In this document: positions 41,680 through 50,440 of the stretch, piece after piece
Position numbering within the stretch: the stretch's first letter is position 1
How the letters are laid out: each line of letters begins with the position of its first letter
NCBI GenBank assembly: GCA_038528235.1
Contig: JBCBEX010000019.1
Coordinates: 1-55,496, forward strand
DNA: 55,496 nucleotides
Origin: JBCBEX01 sp038528235
GTDB lineage: Bacteria > Bacteroidota > Rhodothermia > Rhodothermales > Rubricoccaceae
Direction: 5' to 3'
Translations under genes and position numbers: made by a program
The notes under the pieces: generated by a model
The model's database searches: none
Told to the model about the DNA's origin: nothing
What the model saw: only the letters and a program-made list of their open reading frames with translations

Positions 41680-41773
41680 GCAGAACCTATGGCTGCAGGC
41701 GAACCTAAAGTGTCAGCCTTCTCGGCGTATTCTCCCCCCACCTCAGCGTATCGCCACGCCGTGGGCGTTGGAC
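41680..41773 (+). other. attC: candidate attC5
   Basis: R'' GCAGAAC (41680-41686) is the exact complement of the R' box GTTCTGC at 40173, as expected for the two ends of one cassette. GTTGGAC (41767-41773) fits the GTTRRRY consensus. Arms ATGGC-TGCA-GGCGA and TCGCC-AC-GCCGT pair over 5+5 bp with an asymmetric bulge. The site is 94 bp. It is weaker than attC1 to attC3 and needs a covariance-model search. Confidence 0.45.
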
Positions 41774-41841
41774 GGCATCGCGCTCCCCTGTGTTCGTGAG
41801 CCGTTCTGGCCTGCCGCGAAACGACCCACCATGCCCCCCGC

Positions 41842-42381
41842 ATGTCGCTCTACCAGCAAATCGCGAAGATCGGCCCCCGGTTTTTCAGCGACGCCACGCT
41901 CTTCAAATACGGGTTCAACCTGTCGCCGATGTACCGGCGCACGACGGCGCGGATCACCGCCGTCTCGGACGACCTGATGCGCGTCGCGATCAGGCTGCCG
42001 ATCAGCTACAAGAACCGCAACTACGTCGGCAGCATCTTCGGCGGGAGCCTGTTCGCGTCCGTCGATCCGATCCCGATGGTCCAACTCATCAACATCCTCG
42101 ACAGCGCCTACATCGTGTGGGACAAGGCGGCGGCCGTCCGGTTCAAGGCGCCCGCCCGCGAGGACCTCTACGCGGTGTTCGAGTACACCCCGTCCGAGAT
42201 CGAGCAACTGATCGCCACCGTCGAGGCGGAGGGGGAGACCGAGATCGTGAAGACGACCCGCCTCACCAACCAGGACGGCTCGCAGGTCTTCTGCGAGGTC
42301 GACAAGACGATCTACGTCGCGACGAAGGCGTTCTTTAAGCAGAAGCGGCAGCGCCGGGCGGAGCCGTCGCCGCAGACGTGA
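41842..42381 (+). CDS. DUF4442 / hot-dog-fold thioesterase-like protein
   Basis: A 179-residue cytoplasmic protein. The sequence NLSPMYRRTTARITAVSDDLMRVAIRLPISYKNRNYVGSIFGGSLFASVDPIPMVQLI is typical of DUF4442 (YiiD_C-like) proteins, which have the hot-dog fold of acyl-CoA thioesterases. The helix carrying GGSLFASVDP corresponds to the catalytic helix of the fold. The substrate is unknown. It begins 69 bp after candidate attC5, so it may be either the next cassette gene or the first chromosomal gene past the array; no attC follows it that I can see. Confidence 0.85.
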   Translation: MSLYQQIAKIGPRFFSDATLFKYGFNLSPMYRRTTARITAVSDDLMRVAIRLPISYKNRNYVGSIFGGSLFASVDPIPMVQLINILDSAYIVWDKAAAVRFKAPAREDLYAVFEYTPSEIEQLIATVEAEGETEIVKTTRLTNQDGSQVFCEVDKTIYVATKAFFKQKRQRRAEPSPQT

Positions 42382-42558
42382 AGCAGTGCTGTCTGTTTGG
42401 AGAGAACCCGGCGAGGCTTTGCGGCTGCTGAGCGCCGTATCCGCTCGTGCCACCTCCTCCGTGTGCGTTCACTTCCGATGCTTGCCCCCCGATGGATGTA
42501 CCCGAGGTGGTGGGGCAGTGGATCAGGGCCCCCCTCGCCGCCTACAACTGAGGCAGGC

Positions 42559-43446
42559 TCACGTGACGAAGCGCTGCGTGAGCCGGAAGGCCTCGGGTGT
42601 GATGCCGACAACGCGCTTGAAGAACTTGACGAAGTTGGTGGCTTCCGAGAAGCCAAGCCTGAATCCGATGGCCTCGACCGTGTCAGAGGTAGTGGCGAGG
42701 AGCCGCCGGGCCTCCAGCCCCACGCGGACGTCGATGAGGCGCTTGGGAGCCTGGCCCCGTGTGTGGTGGCAGGCGCGGGCTAGCGTGCGAGGCGTCGTGC
42801 CGAGTGCGGCGGCGTACCACGCGGGGCTGCGGGATCTCCGTAGGTGCGCGGCGAGGCGCGTCTCGAAGGCGCGGGTCAGCGCCTCGTAGCGCTGCGTGGT
42901 CACATCGACGGGCTGCTCCCTCGCAGCGAGGAGGCTGGAAAGCCCCGCGAGCAGCGCTCCGAGCACGTGCGGGGCGACGGCTTCCGGCTGCACCTGCGCA
43001 GCCTGGGCGTTGAGGTGGTCGAGGTAATCGAGCAACTGGACCAACAGCAGAAAGTCTTGTGCGCTTGGTGTGACAACACGGCCCCACGGCCGCAGGCGAG
43101 AGAGGAAGAGGTCGGTACGCGGGAGCGCATCGGGTAGAAACATCAAGAGCCAAGCCTCGTGCTGCGCGTCGGCGTCGAAGGCGTGCACCTGGTCAGGGTG
43201 GACATAGAGCAGGTCACCCTGGCGGAGCGCAACCGGCTCAAAGTCGACCCAGTGCTGGCCTTGGCCTTCGGTGACGAACTGAATGAGATGAAAGTCGAGC
43301 CGCGTCGGCGCGTAGGGCGAGTGATCCATCTCGCGAGCGCGGACCTCCGACGCGCGCGCGACATCGACCGCGCTCGCCTGTCCAGCGGAGTGGTGAAACG
43401 ACACCCGTTGGATCGAGGCTGCTGGGACAGGGAGTGAGGTCGGCAC
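42559..43446 (-). CDS. AraC-family transcriptional regulator (cupin-type sensor)
   Basis: About 295 residues. The N-terminal sensor is a cupin-like AraC ligand domain: LDFHLIQFVTEGQGQHWVDFEPVALRQGDLLYVHPDQVHAF. The C-terminal double HTH (about 200-295) has AAALGTTPRTLARACHHTRGQAPKRLIDVRV and AIGFRLGFSEATNFVKFFKRVVGITPEAFR, the classical AraC signature. The start is uncertain: a GTG at 43446 gives a sensible N-terminus, while the open frame continues to an ATG at 43557 through residues that look non-coding. It is divergent from an NTF2-like lipoprotein gene, which is a candidate target. Confidence 0.85.
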   Translation of the reverse strand: MPTSLPVPAASIQRVSFHHSAGQASAVDVARASEVRAREMDHSPYAPTRLDFHLIQFVTEGQGQHWVDFEPVALRQGDLLYVHPDQVHAFDADAQHEAWLLMFLPDALPRTDLFLSRLRPWGRVVTPSAQDFLLLVQLLDYLDHLNAQAAQVQPEAVAPHVLGALLAGLSSLLAAREQPVDVTTQRYEALTRAFETRLAAHLRRSRSPAWYAAALGTTPRTLARACHHTRGQAPKRLIDVRVGLEARRLLATTSDTVEAIGFRLGFSEATNFVKFFKRVVGITPEAFRLTQRFVT

Positions 43447-43704
43447 CGATGGGAATGGGAGGTGAACGGGCTCGAAGTCTAGCCGAGCCGGGCGTGCGAC
43501 GCAAGGGTTACAGCGCCACCCACATGCCCTTGCCCAACAACGGGTGTCCAAAATCAACCATCGTTTGTCGAGCCCTCACCTTTTCCGGAGGGGGGCGCGG
43601 TCTCAGCTTTGGTGCGTCGCCGTTCGCGCTGGGGCTTTACCCACGCGGGCGCACACGCCCTAGCGCTAGGTGCTCGTGCTCTACTTCCACGTGCTCTCGT
43701 CCCC

Positions 43705-44571
43705 ATGCTTCGACGTACGCTCTCTCTCGTCGCGGTGGCGCTGCTACTCAGCGCCTGTCAGCCTGACACGCCTTCTCCTTCGCCTGACCCTAGACCCGAA
43801 ACCATGACCAACAAAGCAAAAGCCGTTGCCGTCCTCGAAAGTCTCGAAAATGGCAATCCAGAGTCGATCAGCTACATCAACCCCGAGACCTATATCCAGC
43901 ATAACCTTGGCGTGGCCGACGGCCTCGAAGGCTTCGGCATGGTGATGCAGAACGCACCCGAGGGCGGGTTCAAGGCCCGCGTCGTGCGCGCGTTCGAAGA
44001 CGGCGCCTTCGTCGTCACGCACACCGAGTACGACTTCTTCGGCCCCAAGATCGGCTTCGACATCTTCCGCTTCGAGGACGGCTTGATCGTGGAGCACTGG
44101 GACAACCTTACAGAGGTGCAGCCGCCCAACCCGAGCGGTCGTACTCAGATCGATGGACCTACCGATGTGACTGACCTCGACCAGACAGATGGGAACAAAG
44201 CCCAGGTCCGCTCCTTCGTCGAGACCGTCCTCATGGGCGGTGACACGAGTGGGCTAGCATCGTTCGTCAACCCTACCTACTACCACCAGCACAACCCGGT
44301 GGTCGCCGACGGCCTCGACGGTCTGGGCGCAGCGCTGCAGTACTTCGCCGAGAACGGCCTGGTCATGGAGTACGACACGCTGCACACGGTGCTCGGCGAG
44401 GGCAACTTCGTGCTCACGGTCAGCGAGGGCCGCTTTGGCACTGGTGAGCCGACCTCGTTCTACGACCTATTTCGTCTCGAAGACGGTCTGATCGTGGAGC
44501 ACTGGGACGTGATCGAGACCATTGCGCCGGAGTCCGAGTGGAAGAACGACAACGGCAAGTTCGGCTTCTAG
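43705..44571 (+). CDS. lipoprotein with two SnoaL/NTF2-like domains
   Basis: A 288-residue lipoprotein (signal VALLLSACQP). After a proline-rich linker it holds two tandem copies of a SnoaL-like cone fold. Copy 1 has YINPETYIQHNLGVADGLEGFG, then DIFRFEDGLIVEHWDNL. Copy 2 has FVNPTYYHQHNPVVADGLDGLG, then DLFRLEDGLIVEHWDVI. The repeated 'QHN..VADG' and 'FR.EDGLIVEHWD' pairs are the family signature. Single-domain relatives are small-molecule isomerases or hydrolases, or have unknown roles; a lipidated duplicate is less usual. It is divergent from the AraC regulator gene. The ATG at 43705 begins the signal. Confidence 0.88.
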   Translation: MLRRTLSLVAVALLLSACQPDTPSPSPDPRPETMTNKAKAVAVLESLENGNPESISYINPETYIQHNLGVADGLEGFGMVMQNAPEGGFKARVVRAFEDGAFVVTHTEYDFFGPKIGFDIFRFEDGLIVEHWDNLTEVQPPNPSGRTQIDGPTDVTDLDQTDGNKAQVRSFVETVLMGGDTSGLASFVNPTYYHQHNPVVADGLDGLGAALQYFAENGLVMEYDTLHTVLGEGNFVLTVSEGRFGTGEPTSFYDLFRLEDGLIVEHWDVIETIAPESEWKNDNGKFGF

Positions 44572-44846
44572 CGGAGCGGTGGGGGCGTCGGGCTGCCGCA
44601 GTCGGGCATCCTCGCGGGCGGTCCCCGGCGTCTGAGGGCCGGGAGTTCGGTATATCCGCGCCCCCTGGCCCGTGTAAACCGTTGTCGCCTGCGCAAATAG
44701 TCGTCGCCTGCACAGGTCGTCTGGAACGCTATGCCGCAGACGCCGTGTGCGGACGAGCCAGCGACGCGGCGCTCCGTGACACGGCACGTAGGACCCTGGC
44801 CGTTGTGCGACCCGCAACCCTGTTCCTCTGTGATGCTCCCCGGCAC

Positions 44847-45221
44847 ATGACCGACGATGCTGTCCTGGCCTGCGAGGACGCGCTCCTCGCAGCGATGGCC
44901 TCCAACGATGTCGACGCGCTCGACGCCCTGCTCGACGACCGCCTCCTGTTCACGGGGCTGGGTGGGGTTGTGCTTCGCAAGGAAGATGACCTGAACGCGC
45001 ACCGCGCCCGGCGGCTTCGGTTGACGCGGGCCGAGGTGCGTGAGCGGCACGTGGTCCGGTGCGGCGCCACGGCTGTCGTCAACGTCCGCATCGAGATGGC
45101 GGGGACGTTCGCTGGCGAGCCGTTCGATGGGACCTTCCGCTACACCCGCGTGTGGTGCAGCCAGGAAGACGGGTGGAGGCTGTTGGCTGGCCATATGAGT
45201 CCCGTCGAGAGCGAGCCCTGA
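44847..45221 (+). CDS. NTF2-like/DUF4440 small protein
   Basis: A 124-residue cytoplasmic protein with the cone-shaped NTF2 fold: the initial helix ACEDALLAAMASNDVDALDALLDDRLLFTG, a central strand, and the C-terminal GTFRYTRVWCSQEDGWRLLAGHMS, which matches the DUF4440 ending (YTRVW....GW.L...H.S). The family includes many small proteins of unknown role. The 275 bp upstream hold no gene; they contain two copies of a GTCGCCTGC motif. The ATG at 44847 gives the usual family length. Confidence 0.85.
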   Translation: MTDDAVLACEDALLAAMASNDVDALDALLDDRLLFTGLGGVVLRKEDDLNAHRARRLRLTRAEVRERHVVRCGATAVVNVRIEMAGTFAGEPFDGTFRYTRVWCSQEDGWRLLAGHMSPVESEP

Positions 45222-45313
45222 CGAGACGTGCAAGAACGATCGTCATGCGCTGCTCGGTCCCCCGTCTCCTTCGCGCGGCGATGCTTCCCGGCTCGCAGTC
45301 GGAAGTTCCGCGA

Positions 45314-46492
45314 CTACGGCTCGCGCGACGAGCGGCTCGCGTATGCCTCGATAAACCCAGATGCGATGGCCTCGGCATCGATCTCCTTGTGGTCGTACCC
45401 ATCCGAGTTGGCCAACAGCGCGATCACCACGCCCTCGTCCGGGAACAGCATCAGCATCGACCGCGCGCCGACGGAGGAGCCTCCGTGGTGCACCGTGTAG
45501 CGACCGTACGGGGGAGACGCGCCCGGATCGTCGAGCCAGACCCGAAAGCCGAGTGCGTAGAACGCGGGCAGCGACTGGTCTCGGGTCGTCCGCGGCGTGA
45601 ACAGGGTGCGCACGGTCTCCTCGTCCAGCCACGGCTCGCCCTCGGGGGTGCTCCTGCTGAGAAGCGCCGACCCGAAGCGCACCAGGTCGGTCGGCGTGGA
45701 GAGGAGGCCCCCCGACGGGGCCTTGTACGAATCGTCCACATGGGGGGCGGTGCCCAGGCGCAGGAACCCCGGAGAGTAGAAGCTCGACCGTTCTGGAATC
45801 TCCACCGTTGGATCGTCGATGCCCGTGGCCTCCATTCCCAGCGGTTCGAGGATCTCCGTGTGGATCGCGTCGCCATAGCTCACGCCGAGCGCCTGAGCCA
45901 GCACGGCGCCCGCCAGATTGAAGCTGTAACTGGAGTAGCGGATGTCCGTGTGCGGCTCGAACAAGAGCGGGTCGTCTGCGAAGATCTGCAGTCCATCGCG
46001 CACGCTCGCGTAGTGGGTCGTATTCCGCGACTCGTCGGCTCGGTAGTGCCGGATGCCCGCTTGCATGGAGAGGAGATCCCGGAGCGTCAGGGTGTATCGT
46101 TTCGCCGGGAACGACGGGAGCGTCTCGCGGATGTCCGCGTCCAGCGACACGAGGCCGCGGTCGAGGAGGCGACCGGCCAAGGCTGCGGTGATCGACTTGG
46201 ACGTGCTCCCGATCCGAAAGCGTGTGTCGGTCGTGACAGGCGCGCCCGTCGAGCGGTCGGCGACCCCCAAGCCCTCCGCCCACACGACCTCGCCGTCCAC
46301 GGCGACGGCCACCGAGAATCCGGGCACGCCCTCCTCGATCCGCTGCATGAGCCGCAGCCGCCCTCGGTCGATGGCTTCTTCCCGTGTCTGAGCAGCGGGG
46401 CCATCCGCACGAGACGGAAGTTGAGAAGGCCCTCCACAGCCTGAGAGAAGAGCCAGGATGAGGGCCAGTCGAAACACGGGGGAGAAGGGCAT
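45314..46492 (-). CDS. serine hydrolase / beta-lactamase-fold lipoprotein (LACTB-like)
   Basis: A 392-residue lipoprotein (signal LALLSGCGGP; mature Cys about 19) of the class C beta-lactamase/DD-peptidase fold. The nucleophile is in FRIGSTSKSITA (SxxK, Ser 96 and Lys 99). The second motif is RYSSYSFNLAG, closer to the Tyr-Ser-Phe of LACTB-like hydrolases than to the YxN of true lactamases. The third motif is VHHGGSSVGARS. The family acts as esterases, peptidases or transpeptidase-like enzymes; antibiotic hydrolysis cannot be assumed. The ATG at 46492 starts the signal peptide. Confidence 0.88.
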   Translation of the reverse strand: MPFSPVFRLALILALLSGCGGPSQLPSRADGPAAQTREEAIDRGRLRLMQRIEEGVPGFSVAVAVDGEVVWAEGLGVADRSTGAPVTTDTRFRIGSTSKSITAALAGRLLDRGLVSLDADIRETLPSFPAKRYTLTLRDLLSMQAGIRHYRADESRNTTHYASVRDGLQIFADDPLLFEPHTDIRYSSYSFNLAGAVLAQALGVSYGDAIHTEILEPLGMEATGIDDPTVEIPERSSFYSPGFLRLGTAPHVDDSYKAPSGGLLSTPTDLVRFGSALLSRSTPEGEPWLDEETVRTLFTPRTTRDQSLPAFYALGFRVWLDDPGASPPYGRYTVHHGGSSVGARSMLMLFPDEGVVIALLANSDGYDHKEIDAEAIASGFIEAYASRSSREP

Positions 46493-46588
46493 GGCGCAAG
46501 ATCGGGGGTGAAGCCAAAGGCGCGGAGACGCGTGTGCGGCCTCGAAGGTTACAGGCCGAGCGCTCCCCGATGCACGCCGACTGCCTGC

Positions 46589-46618
46589 GGTGTGGTCGTC
46601 CACGGTGTGGTTGTCCAC
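46589..46618. repeat. two tandem copies of a 15-bp unit
   Basis: GGTGTGGTCGTCCAC is followed by GGTGTGGTTGTCCAC, differing at one base. It lies in the 221-bp divergent gap between the serine hydrolase and the next gene and could be a double operator, but no regulator is suggested by the sequence. Confidence 0.7.
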
Positions 46619-46713
46619 GGGGAGGCGCGGCGCTCCTCGTGTGCGATTCGCTCGCGCGCGAATAAGCGGGGTGCTGTCTCGGGAGGGTAGCTTGGCGAGG
46701 TAACACGGGACGT

Positions 46714-47091
46714 ATGCCAGCGCACGCCATCGAAGTTCGGGACGTAGACACCTTGATCGACCTCGTCGAGCAGGGCCGGGTCGATGTGTGCTGGTCCGTG
46801 ACGTCGGAGGGCGGGCCCGGGTGGATCGGGAGTGCTCGCGTGGTCTCGTTCCTCGTGGACGGCACGCCGGTCGCCGAGACGGCGCTGGTCCAACGCCTGG
46901 CCACGGCGCTCGTCGAGGCGCTCTCGATCCCGGCGTCGAGCCAGGACCACGTGATCTCGGGCGAGGGCACGGTGCGAAAGCGAGACCGCCTCATCGAGGT
47001 CGAGTACGAGTGGGACAAGGCGAAACCCTACGCCTGGCCCTCCGAGACGGGCGGCGGTACGGTCACGCTGATCGCCCTCGAAAACAGGTAG
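46714..47091 (+). CDS. hypothetical protein
   Basis: A 125-residue soluble protein. I recognise no family. It opens with an acidic helix (VRDVDTLIDLVEQG), has a strand pair (DVCWSVTSEGGPGWIGSARVVSFLVDG) and ends with strands (LIEVEYEWDKAKPYAW; GGGTVTLIALENR). There are no signal peptide or membrane segments. It is unlikely to be a chance frame, because hydrophobic/polar periodicity is regular and the codon third positions are GC-rich as in neighbouring genes. It lies 123 bp before the next gene on the same strand. Confidence 0.6.
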   Translation: MPAHAIEVRDVDTLIDLVEQGRVDVCWSVTSEGGPGWIGSARVVSFLVDGTPVAETALVQRLATALVEALSIPASSQDHVISGEGTVRKRDRLIEVEYEWDKAKPYAWPSETGGGTVTLIALENR

Positions 47092-47214
47092 TATGGCCGT
47101 GCATTCCATCCCCTCTCAGACGGCGACTCACCCGAGTCGGCTCACCCGGGTTAGCCCAACTGAGGTCGTCCCGCGTTTCCTTTGATCGTTCACCTTCTAC
47201 AGCCCCTTCTCCCT

Positions 47215-47880
47215 ATGCGCGTCTGGCTATCCTGCTTCCTCCTCGTCCTTGCCGTTAACGTCCAGGCCCAGCCGGTCCCGGGGGCGAGCGCCACGGTGAA
47301 GCGCGTCTACAACCTCGTCACTCCGACCGAGGACGGCGATACGCCCGTTGGGGCGCTGCGGCGCACCGAGTACGAGACCTACGGGCCCGACGGGCGGCGG
47401 CTCCGCGTCGAGTGGCGCGCGCCCGATGGCTCGGTTTCGCTCGCCTTCATGGAGCTCTACGACGCCTCCGACCAGCCCTTCGGTGCCGTCTACTTCGAGG
47501 GGGCGGACCTCGACCCCACGCTGGAACGCTTCGAGTACCGCCCGGAAGAGGGTGGTCGCGTCGTGAGGACGGTGACGTACCTCAACGGTGCGGGCGAGGT
47601 GACGGGTGTCAACGAGTTCGTCTCCGATGCAGACGGGCGCGAGGTCGAGCGGCGCTACGGCGTCTCTGCAGAGGGCGCTCGTGGGACGGACACGGTCACC
47701 TACGACGGTGCGAACGCGACGGGGTATGTGTATGAGAGCACGGACGGCTCGCGACGGATCGAGAACGTGTTCCGCATCGAGACGCTCGATGAGCGGGGCA
47801 ACTGGACGAGCCGGACGGTGGTCCGCAACGGCGCGCCGCAGATCTTCGAGACGCGCGAGATCACGTACCGCGCGCCTTGA
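47215..47880 (+). CDS. secreted hypothetical beta-rich protein
   Basis: A 221-residue exported protein with a signal peptide (LLVLAVNVQAQ). The mature part is made of short alternating strands such as RRTEYETYGPDGRRLRVEWR, GRVVRTVTYLNGAGEVTG and FRIETLDERGNWTSRTVV. These 'Y..DG.....Y..G.' units resemble YD/MORN-like repeats seen in secreted proteins, but no named family is evident. It is convergent with the barrel protein gene, with 3 bp between the stop codons. Confidence 0.7.
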   Translation: MRVWLSCFLLVLAVNVQAQPVPGASATVKRVYNLVTPTEDGDTPVGALRRTEYETYGPDGRRLRVEWRAPDGSVSLAFMELYDASDQPFGAVYFEGADLDPTLERFEYRPEEGGRVVRTVTYLNGAGEVTGVNEFVSDADGREVERRYGVSAEGARGTDTVTYDGANATGYVYESTDGSRRIENVFRIETLDERGNWTSRTVVRNGAPQIFETREITYRAP

Positions 47881-47883
47881 GCG

Positions 47884-48618
47884 CTAGAACCCGATGCCGG
47901 CGCCGAACGTGACGAAGGTGGCGCCGAGGTCGTCTGCGCTGTCGTCCGTGCCCAGCGTGTCCGTGACCCGCGCGATCGTGAGCGTTCCGATGCCCATGAA
48001 GCGCCCGATCGGGATGTAGGCGTCGGTGCGGAGCTTGGTGACCCGTCCGGTCAGCCCGCCTTCGCCGCTGCCGTAGCTGTAGCCTACCCCGTAGGTCGCA
48101 AGCGAGAGGACCGTCACGGGGCCGAACTGCGCTCCGTAGGCGCCCTGCACGCCGGCCAGGCCGTAGGCGAAGGTATCGGTGCCGCCCGCCACGCCCGCCG
48201 AGCCGAGAGTGACGCCCCCGCCGAGGCTGCCGACGGGCGTCGGGAAGAGCACCCCGCCCTCGGCAAGCGGGATCAGCAGGCCTTCGAGGTAGACCCAGCC
48301 GTCGTTGTCGGACTCGACCCCGTTGATTTCCTCGGTCAGTCCTGAGCAGGAGAGCGCGTAGCAGGCGACAAACGCCGCGCCCCCCGAGATGTCGAAGCGC
48401 CGGTAGAGCATGCGCGGACCGCTCCGGTCCAGCCGGTCGACCGAGAAGCCGGGCACGATCGAGGACGCGCCGCTGGCCGTCACGTCGGGGCCGTAGTCCA
48501 CGGACCCCGTCTGAACGACGAGCGGGATGGCAAGCGTGCGGACCTCGTTGAGTGGGGCGATCTGGGCGGTGGCGGAGCTGGCGACGAGAGCGAGTGCCAG
48601 GAGGAGGGGGCGCGGCAT
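47884..48618 (-). CDS. outer-membrane beta-barrel-like protein of unknown function
   Basis: A 244-residue protein with a cleavable signal (LALALVASSATAQ). The mature sequence is rich in Gly, aromatic and alternating hydrophobic residues (AYGLAGVQGAYGAQFGPVTVLSL; ATYGVGYSYGSGEGG) and ends in phenylalanine (FGAGIGF), as small outer-membrane barrels do. One Cys pair (ACYALSC) may form a disulfide in a loop. I recognise no specific family. The ATG at 48618 begins the signal peptide rather than the upstream in-frame start at 48636. Confidence 0.7.
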   Translation of the reverse strand: MPRPLLLALALVASSATAQIAPLNEVRTLAIPLVVQTGSVDYGPDVTASGASSIVPGFSVDRLDRSGPRMLYRRFDISGGAAFVACYALSCSGLTEEINGVESDNDGWVYLEGLLIPLAEGGVLFPTPVGSLGGGVTLGSAGVAGGTDTFAYGLAGVQGAYGAQFGPVTVLSLATYGVGYSYGSGEGGLTGRVTKLRTDAYIPIGRFMGIGTLTIARVTDTLGTDDSADDLGATFVTFGAGIGF

Positions 48619-48801
48619 CAACAGAAGAGGGGACATATGTGGGGGAACGCGAGCAAGCTAGAGCGACGAGGCGCGTCCCCCCATCCCCGGTTCTGGGGAT
48701 ATCCCGCCGCGCGGGGTGAACGATTTGACACGGCGTCCCGCAACCCAGCAGAGGTCGCGCCGTCAACGCGGTCGCTTCCCTATTCCCCTACTCTCCTACC
48801 T

Positions 48802-49368
48802 ATGTGGTACCTCGCCCCGTCCGCGTCTCGTTCAACCAGAGCCGTCCGGTTCCTGCCCTGGTGCATGGCACTCGTGCTGCTATGGGGCATACCCGTTCAG
48901 GCGCAGCCGTCGCCCGCCCCGGAGGCCGCTGCTGCCACATCGGGACCGCTCTATGACGAGTTGGCGCGGCTGGATAGCCTCATCTTCGACGCCTCGTTCG
49001 TCTCCTGCGACGCTGAGGCGATCATGAGGCTCTTCACGGACGACATCGAGTTCTACCACGACCTGACCGGGGCGTCCTACGGAGACGAGGTGCGAGACGA
49101 TTTCCGCCGGCTCACGGCGTCGTGCCCCCGCGAGAATGGGGTCACGCGCGAACTCATCGCTGGCAGTCTGGAGGTCTACCCGATGCAGGACTACGGGGCC
49201 GTCCAGCGCGGCGTCCACCGCTTCACCGAGCGCGGCGCGGCGACACGCACCGTCGCAAAGTTCGTCCACCTGTGGCAGCGCCAGGCCGATGGCACGTGGA
49301 AGATCAGCCGCGTGCTAAGTTTCGACCACCGCCCCGAACCGATCCCCGCACCCGATGGCGATGGGTGA
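48802..49368 (+). CDS. secreted DUF4440/NTF2-like protein
   Basis: A 188-residue exported protein with a signal peptide (ALVLLWGIPVQAQ). The mature part is one NTF2-like domain: LYDELARLDSLIFDASFVSCDAEAIMRLFTDDIEFYHD, then REL.AGSLEVYPMQDYGAVQRGVHRF and the closing VAKFVHLWQRQADGTWKISRVLSFDH. Such exported single-domain DUF4440 proteins are frequent in Bacteroidota relatives; their role is unknown. The ATG at 48802 begins the signal peptide. Confidence 0.87.
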   Translation: MWYLAPSASRSTRAVRFLPWCMALVLLWGIPVQAQPSPAPEAAAATSGPLYDELARLDSLIFDASFVSCDAEAIMRLFTDDIEFYHDLTGASYGDEVRDDFRRLTASCPRENGVTRELIAGSLEVYPMQDYGAVQRGVHRFTERGAATRTVAKFVHLWQRQADGTWKISRVLSFDHRPEPIPAPDGDG

Positions 49369-49458
49369 ACTAGCATCGCAGCCGTCCTCACGGAGCATCG
49401 CCCGGCTGGGGACTGGCGAGGAGAGACCGCAGCGCCGACTGATACGCAAGAGCCTTCC

Positions 49459-50226
49459 ATGATGCCAACCTCCTCTGTCCACGGCGTCGGCGGTGTGCTC
49501 AGCGCCGACATCGCGGTGCCCGAGCACGGGCGCGAACAAGCGTTCTACGCCGCCATCCTCACAACGGGAGACGCCCCGTTGTGGCGCGACGACCTCACGA
49601 ACAACCTCGGCACGCCAATCATTGGCCTCGGCGAGCGTACGCCCGAACTCGACGCCTTGCCGCTACAATGGATGCCGCACATCCAAGTCGCCGACGTAGC
49701 CGCTAGCGTCGCCCACGCCATTGCTTTGGATGGCACCGAACTGATGCACGGCAAGACCGAGGAGGGGCAGAGCCAGTGGGCCGTGCTGGTCGATCCCGAA
49801 GGGGCCGCCTTCGGTGTGGTCCCCACCGTGCCAGGCGACTCGGATGCTGCCGCGCGGCAAGGACGCCAGGGCTGCATCGCCGGGCTCACCTTGGCCGTGT
49901 CCGACGTACAGGCAAGTCGGGACTTCTATCGGCATGTGGTAGGGTGGAGGGCGAACGCCGTGGAGACAGAGAACAGCAGCCCTCCCGGCGCTCGGCTCGA
50001 GATGCAGGCTAGCAACGGGGCCACCATCGCGCACATCCAGCCGCGCCACGCTGAAGACGGCAGCGCATCGGCGGCGTGGCTGTTGCATCTCCCCGTCGAC
50101 GACCTCGCGGAGAGCTTGCGGCGGGTTGTGGTGCACGGTGGCGAGGTCATTCGGGAACCCGCCGGAGTCAGCGTTGCCTTGGTCCGCGACCCGGTCGGCG
50201 TCGTGCTGGTGCTCCAGGCTGGCTAG
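49459..50226 (+). CDS. VOC-family (glyoxalase/dioxygenase-fold) protein with two domains
   Basis: A 255-residue cytoplasmic protein with two vicinal-oxygen-chelate modules. Module 1 runs from VLSADIAVPEHGREQAFYAAIL to AVLVDPEGAAFGVV. Module 2 runs from GLTLAVSDVQASRDFYRHVVGW to VALVRDPVGVVLVLQ. Each has the paired beta-alpha-beta-beta-beta plan. Members are glyoxalases, extradiol dioxygenases or resistance proteins; no metal-site set is clear enough to choose. The 214 bp after it hold no gene or structure that I can identify. Confidence 0.87.
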   Translation: MMPTSSVHGVGGVLSADIAVPEHGREQAFYAAILTTGDAPLWRDDLTNNLGTPIIGLGERTPELDALPLQWMPHIQVADVAASVAHAIALDGTELMHGKTEEGQSQWAVLVDPEGAAFGVVPTVPGDSDAAARQGRQGCIAGLTLAVSDVQASRDFYRHVVGWRANAVETENSSPPGARLEMQASNGATIAHIQPRHAEDGSASAAWLLHLPVDDLAESLRRVVVHGGEVIREPAGVSVALVRDPVGVVLVLQAG

Positions 50227-50440
50227 AGGGCGCTGGTTCCAGGGTGTCGTCGGCAGGGTGGATGGTCCGTTCGTTCCATCGTGTGTGGTCGGAACGATCC
50301 CAATTCCCAAACGGCGGCCGTGGCAGGCGACAACTTGGAACGCCGAGGACGCCGATGCGTGACCGCAAAACGCCGCCGACACAGTCGTCCCAACGGGGTC
50401 AGTCTGGCGTTCCATCCTTCGCATCGGTTACCGAAGTTCC

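Noticed and set aside
42382..42558. A further attC after the DUF4442 gene
   Set aside because: AGAGAAC near 42409 is a weak box, the expected GTCCAAC is missing and no pairing arm or R' box was found.
45314..46492. Beta-lactamase resistance gene
   Set aside because: The second motif is LACTB-like and the protein is a lipoprotein; antibiotic hydrolysis cannot be concluded from the fold.
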